NCBI GenBank assembly: GCA_014529385.2 | Contig: CM043953.1 | Span: 65,300,372 to 65,364,371 of the forward strand | DNA: 64,000 nucleotides | DNA from: Adiantum capillus-veneris | Taxonomy: Eukaryota > Streptophyta > Polypodiopsida > Polypodiales > Pteridaceae | Direction of reading: 5' to 3' | In this document: positions 59,012 to 64,000 of the stretch, piece after piece | Layout of the letters: every line of letters begins with the position of its first letter | Position numbering within the stretch: position 1 is the first letter of the stretch | Translations under genes and position numbers: made by a program | Notes under the pieces: generated by a model | What the model was told of the DNA's origin: nothing | The model's input: the letters and a program-made list of their open reading frames with translations, nothing else | Database searches by the model: none

Positions 59012-59062
59012 GAGGGGCTAAGACAACATCTTGGGTGTCTTTGGAACATGCTTTGGGACTAA
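59012..59062 (+). CDS. Candidate terminal exon of the hydrolase gene
   Basis: A pyrimidine-rich acceptor (TTTTTTTGTAG) is followed by 16 codons in the correct phase and TAA at 59060-59062. There is no protein similarity to confirm it; the tail of this family varies. The real end may lie elsewhere or beyond the window. Confidence 0.3.
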   Translation, partial: EGLRQHLGCLWNMLWD

Positions 59063-60036
59063 GAAAGTGGGCCGATTATCACGCGGATGTCCACTATATT
59101 AAGCTTTTTGACTGACATATACCCGTGTAGAAAGGAACTAGTGGCTCAGATCGCTTCATTTCAAAGGCCAGTCGGTGGAAGTGCTGATATTTGTTCAAAA
59201 CATGAGGATGTAGTTATGGAGATCTTGTAATTATGTATCTACTGGTTCCTTTTGCAACACGACACATTGTATTGTCATCTCGGCGACTCTTTATGAAGTA
59301 CTGACATTTAATTGCATGCTTGCATTCTGTACCTTCCTCGGTAGGAAGCTTGACACACATGACCAAGCCATGCCCATAGGGAAGGGCTTCCTGCTTTGAA
59401 GTTTGATCTTTCCAACTTCAGCTGCTGGAATTTTGTTTTCTGAAAGTTCAGAGTTTCTGGTAGACTCTTTGGTTATAGGGTACCCGGCATTGACTCTGAT
59501 TTCCCGTATATGGAGAAATTCATGCCAAAGAAACAAAGTTTTGGCAGCATTTTGGGCAGTAATTTAAAGATGCCAAATTGGCGCAATATCCATTAACATT
59601 CAAATGATTGTAAATGATTTTTTTTGTCATAGCAACATCAAGCACCCAGTACAACTACGAGGCCCCATAGATTTTGCATCGAGACTTATTTTAGTTGTGG
59701 CACAAAGTCATTGATGAAAAGTAGTAATCTATTGTTGTTCAATTCTATTTGCAATCAGGGTGTTAGTTTCATTGTATTTGGAGGCTTTTGGTAGAAATTG
59801 GTGTATTTTTCCAGCTTATCAGTTTAGATTGTATCTAAGTCTTTACATTTGTTAAACACATTTTATTCAACAGTTCAACTATTGATCAATGCAGAATGTA
59901 TGGTATCAAGTTTTGAGGGCCATGCAGCCTGCGTTCCTCCCTCCAGACGTGTCAGGTTAGTCCTATGTTGTGATTTTCATGTGGTCAATATACATCCATA
60001 TTTTGTGCATTCTTGGATTGTTCCTACGACGCTAAA

Positions 60037-60040
<4 letters not shown>
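59063..60040. other. Downstream of the last recognised hydrolase exon
   Basis: AT-rich and without motif. It would be the 3' UTR and flank if the gene ends at 59062, or intron if it does not. Confidence 0.4.

Positions 60041-60082
<42 letters not shown>
60041..60082. repeat. (CT)n microsatellite
   Basis: About 20 CT units directly upstream of the LINE's 5' part. Confidence 0.95.
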
Positions 60083-60085
<3 letters not shown>

Positions 60086-60321
60086 GTGCGTCGATATCGA
60101 CATACTGGAAAGCACCTCCTTCCTTACACTCAACTCTAAAGACCTCACCATTACCCAGGAGTCTATCCTCGTGCGCTCCGTAGGGGATCACTCAGCTGGT
60201 TTTCCAGAGATTTTACTGAAACTGCTGGGGTACGCAAAATGCGTACTTGAAGCGGGAGAAAATGTATGCATAGTGTGGAAACACATGTGCGCATAGGCTC
60301 TCGTTTTGGCGGCGATTAAGC

Positions 60322-61252
60322 ATGAGAAAGCAGAACGATAAGATCGACCCCTTAGAGGATGCTATCCAAAAATGCAAAGAAGATATGACGAAAACCATTA
60401 GTAAGATGAACCGCAACCTTTTGGGCACAAAAAAATGCTCGAAGTACGTGTGTTGATCCAAGAAAGCAAGATAAATGCACTGGAAGATCGTGTGACGGCT
60501 CAGGATGAGGAGATTGTGTCACTCAAGACGGAGCTCGCTGAAGCACGATCAAGAAACACACTTGAAGAGGGAGAATTACAACCCTCAGTAATGGAAGAAC
60601 TCAACACGATCAAGGAGCAAGTACTGGCCATCAAAGAGGGAGAAGAGCAACACAAAGAAATGATGACTTCTTGGGTGGATGTTATTACGAAGATTGAGCA
60701 GAAGGCGGATAAAGCCTTGAAATGGATCGAGGTTGCCAAGAAAGGAAAAGGCAAGGAAATAACGTCCATGTCCACACCCACTATTATTAATCTGGCAGTA
60801 GAGGAGGAGCAAAGAAGACGTGTGCGCGCTTTACATTTGAGAATTTGCGGCCTTAAAGTAAAGATAATGTGGACAAAGAGATAAAAGAACTCATGGCTTT
60901 AATGGGGGTTCATGAGTTGATGCACACAAGAGCTTGGAGGGTGGGCAACAAGAAAAATGGAAGCAATGGGCAAACCTCGAAAGAAAGGGCGCTCATCCTT
61001 TGTTTTCCCTCCATGGAAGCGAAGAAAGACTTTTTGAAGAAAAGGCCAACTCTTAAGAAGATGTGCATCTGTCTCGAAGATGATCTCACCCTCTCGCAGA
61101 TCGCTCATATGCAAGAAGTAACGCCGGAGATTAGAGCGGCAAGGCAAGATTGCCTTCTACTGAGATGGCAAAGTGGTAATACTGGAGCGACGCTCCACAT
61201 GACGGTGCGAGACCTATGGGACCACACTCAAAGTTGCCACCTGGAACTGTAA
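60322..61252 (+). pseudogene. LINE ORF1 (coiled coil plus RNA-binding-like domain), two frameshifts
   Basis: The likely start is ATG 60322 (MRKQNDKIDPLEDAIQKC). A frameshift in the A-run near 60430 leads into 60435-60884, whose heptads (INALEDRVTAQDEEIVSLK) form a coiled coil of about 50 residues. A second frameshift near 60865 leads into 60869-61252, with LHLRICGL before it, then RALILCFPSMEAKKDFL and CLEDDLTLSQIAHM. These resemble the RRM-like and C-terminal parts of LINE ORF1 proteins, which form trimers and bind the element RNA. It ends just over the start of ORF2. Confidence 0.7.
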
Positions 61253-64000
61253 TGGATCCATGCGCCTTGATGTAGGTGCTTTTGAGGATAGTTTTACTGG
61301 AAGAGACATCATCTTCTACTCTGAGGTACATCAAGCCCCTGGGCAATCTATGCCTCAAATCAATGGATACAAATGGGAGACAGCATGCAGACAAGAGACA
61401 CGATCAGAGGACAGAGGGCGGGGATCAGTGGGAGTGGTAGTGTTATTTAGAGAGGAGTTGCAACCATTGATACATATAGCCCGCAGGGATGAGCAGGCTA
61501 GGTACATGTGGGTGAGATCGAGAGCAGAGACAGACATATATCTTTACATCTCTATTTGCTACTTTCCCCCGAGCACGTCAGTTTATGCATCACCCAGAGG
61601 CCAGCACCCCTTTTCTATTTTGGATGATGACATATGGGAGTTCTCTAGAGATGGTGACATTATCATTCTAGGGGACTTCAATGCTAGGACTGCCCATCAT
61701 TAGACAGTCTTCTATGATACTTAAGAGGAGATGCTGAGAGAATTGGATGCTGTAGAGACGGGCCTGTCCAGACTGCCACAGGATGTGGAACATACTGAGT
61801 ATGGACGACACTTGATAGACATGGGAACTGCACATGGACTGGCCATCTTGAATGGCCTACATAGATTTCCCGATGCTGCAGGAGGTTTTACATGCTTTCC
61901 TCACAGACATGGAGCCAACACAGTGGATTATGTCATGGCACAGCTGAGCGTCATCTCTAGTATCCAGGATCTCACGGTTGGGCCCATACCTGTTGGGGTG
62001 GCAGTGGATCATGCCCTTCTGTCGATGACCATCGCTTTTCAGTTTAATGTAGCACACAGTCCACGGGCAACAACACCTACTCGCTACACCTTCACGCGGG
62101 AGACGGACTTTGTCTATATAGATGGGATCTACAGACGGCTGTTCACTGAGGAGCCAGTGCGACCTCTGGAGGAGCTTACTACTATACTGACTCATACATT
62201 ACATGAGGCAGCAACAGAGGCATACCCACACACTCAGCTTGAGCAGCGATGCCGCTCTGGGAGCATGCCAGAGAATAGTTGGTATGATGCGGAATGCCGC
62301 GAGACTAGAGCCAGACTTCAGAGGGAGGTGCTTTTGGGGGACATCACTCACAGACAGTCACAGATTGACTTCCGATGCCTATTGCGGCGGAAGAAGAGGG
62401 CATTTTTGGCTCAACTAGAACAAGATCTATAACAACTTTTCTTGAGTCAGGACTCCCGAGAGGCATGGCGGCTCTTTCATGAGCACTCTCCCCCCCCTGC
62501 CATTTCCTCTACAGAGGCTTGGGGCCAGTACGCCTTGTCTTTGTACACAGTTCCTGGACAACCGCTGCTTCCCGACCCCCCCGATCCATGCCCACAAGCA
62601 TGTGCTTTTTTCACCGCTGAGATGGTGAAGAAGGCCATTGACAGGATGAGGACTAGGAGAGCATATGATCATGATGGCTTAGTGGCTGAGCATTTCATGC
62701 ATGCCAGAGATATACTAACAGAGCTTCTAGCAGTTATGTTTAACCGTGCCATGTGTGAAGGCTTGCCTGATACTTGGAGCCTATCTACCATTGTACCTAT
62801 CTTCAAGTCAGGAGACCCTATGGAGACTGGGAATTATCGCACTATCATGATTGGACACACAGTGGCACGGTTGTACGCATCCATTCTTGAGCAGCAGCTC
62901 AGTAGATGGGTAGAGAGGAAGAGATTGCGCGCAGCCAGGCAAGCAGGGTTCAGGAGAGGCTTTTCTACTCTTGACCATATCTTGACACTCAGAGCCATCA
63001 TTGAGGAGGGCAGATCACATGGGAGACGGATCTATTGTAGCTTTGTGGACTTCCGCAAAGCATTTGACACAGTACCCAGAGCTAGATTGATGCGCAGACT
63101 ATAGGAGATGGGAGTACCCACAGAGCTCATTTGGGGGATCATGGCATTATACAGGTCAGTAGTGGGGCAAGTACGCACCTTAGAGGGTCTATCTACACGG
63201 GTTCACTCCACTATTGGGGTGAAGTACGGCTGCCCGCTCTCTCCTACTCTATTCGGTATGTATGTGGATGAGGTTGCTGACTGTATTGAGAGCGATGGAG
63301 ATAGAGGTGCACAACTCGCAGGGACGTGGATTCCACTATTGTTATATGCTGATGATATTGTGTTGATCTCCGACTCCCCAAAGGGGATGCAATGTCATTT
63401 GGATGCTTTGCATAGGTTTGCCCACGAGAGTGGTTTGTCTGTCAACCTTGGTAAAACCAAGGTTATGGTGTTTAATACCACCCCATAGTGGATCAGGAGA
63501 TCAACACCTACATTCACATACGGACAGGAGACAGCGGAGTATACAGATGCTTACACTTACCTTGGAGTGGTTTTTAGTGGACCAACATTTTCATTAAGGA
63601 GGGCAGCAGAGACCAGATTGACTAGAGCCTATGCAGCATTGGGTAGATTGGAGAGGATGTGTTCGCAGGTCCAGTTTCAGGAGCCTCGGACGAAGCTCTG
63701 GCTCTTTGACACTTTGGTGGCTTCTGCATTGCTCTATGGAGCTGAGATATGGGGACCTTCATTGGATCATCACGGGAGGTCGGGTCGCACTGATGGATGG
63801 GAAGACATGGAGAAACCTCTGGTCTCTATGATTTCGCGGCTCATTAGACCCAAGGCTTCAGTACCACGTGCCATTATTCGAGCAGAGCTAGCGGCCCCCC
63901 CACTAGTGGTTGAGGCGCTCACCAAATCAGTCTCCTTCATACACCGCACGTGGGAACTTCCCAGAGATAGATATGCTTGCCTTGCACTTGAGTCCTCTCG
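61218..64000 (+). pseudogene. LINE ORF2 (APE endonuclease and reverse transcriptase), five nonsense codons, 3' end outside
   Basis: One frame runs from VATWNCNGSM (endonuclease start, about 61223) to position 64000 with no frameshift. Stops are TAG 61701, TAA 61722, TAA 62430, TAG 63102 and TAG 63486. Endonuclease motifs are WNCNG, the Glu in YSEVH, GDFNART (about 61672) and the His in VDHALLSM (about 62005). RT motifs are STIVPIFKSGDP and NYRTIMI (62790-62850), AGFRRGFSTLDHI, FVDFRKAFDTV (63045), GCPLSPTLF (63230) and the catalytic LLYADDIVLIS (about 63340). The thumb LLYGAEIWGPS follows at 63733. No ATG precedes the endonuclease in frame. Dead as it stands. Confidence 0.9.

Larger units (their letters stand above)
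60083..64000 (+). mobile_element. LINE (non-LTR retrotransposon), 3' end beyond the window
   Basis: A 5' untranslated part (about 60083-60321), a coiled-coil ORF1 and an endonuclease-RT ORF2 lie in order on the plus strand, so this copy is not 5'-truncated. ORF2 continues to the window edge. ORF1 layout (coiled coil, RNA-binding-like middle, then a basic DDLT-containing end) differs from the DUF4283 type in intron 3. Confidence 0.9.

Noticed and set aside
61218-64000. Reassigned genetic code (TAA and TAG read as Gln)
   Set aside because: The many Gln-like stops suggested it, but the hydrolase exons use CAA and CAG for their Gln codons and have no in-frame TAA or TAG, and the gypsy remnant also has a TGA where Arg fits. 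Decay by C-to-T change explains all of them.

Overview
The window looks like plant nuclear DNA, most likely from a species with a large, transposon-filled genome such as a fern or a gymnosperm. The evidence is one split host gene of a land-plant alpha/beta-hydrolase family, plant-type Ty1/copia and chromodomain Ty3/gypsy elements whose primer sites match initiator-Met tRNA, DUF4283-type LINE remnants, and many long CT/GT microsatellites. Nothing here is bacterial. The species cannot be fixed from the sequence alone.

Positions 1-22,400 are intergenic and TE-rich. Microsatellites (1-800) are followed by an unidentified decayed minus-strand coding region (972-3364). A gene-free stretch (3365-5420) carries four copies of a 22-nt dyad. 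A decayed minus-strand Ty3/gypsy polyprotein (about 18,000 down to 5,400) is split by two younger insertions. The first is a gag-only copia-type element (7003-10154, target duplication CAAAT). The second is a copia element on the plus strand (12281-17276, 227-bp LTRs, target duplication TATAG). Minisatellites and small duplications fill 18,000-22,000.

Positions 22,534-58,892 (or to about 59,062) hold one host gene on the plus strand. It encodes an alpha/beta-hydrolase with the nucleophile motif GRSMG. Nine exons can be joined in frame, all with GT-AG introns. Intron 1 is about 22.5 kb and intron 3 about 11 kb; the other introns are 90-1219 bp. Intron 1 holds members of a small LTR family (23229-24985, 31700-32059, 43240-44190), a nearly complete copia element (26020-31532, minus) and a complete chromovirus (32655-40255, minus, 1218-bp LTRs, target duplication TCAAT). 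Intron 3 holds a plant L1-like LINE remnant (48250-55290) interrupted by the 3' end of a second kind of LINE (52501-53560).

Positions 60,041-64,000 hold the 5' and middle parts of a LINE with a coiled-coil ORF1 and an endonuclease/RT ORF2. Its ORF2 stays in one frame to the window end and is broken only by five nonsense codons, each one C-to-T step from a Gln codon. All mobile coding regions here appear decayed. The hydrolase gene is the only clearly functional gene.
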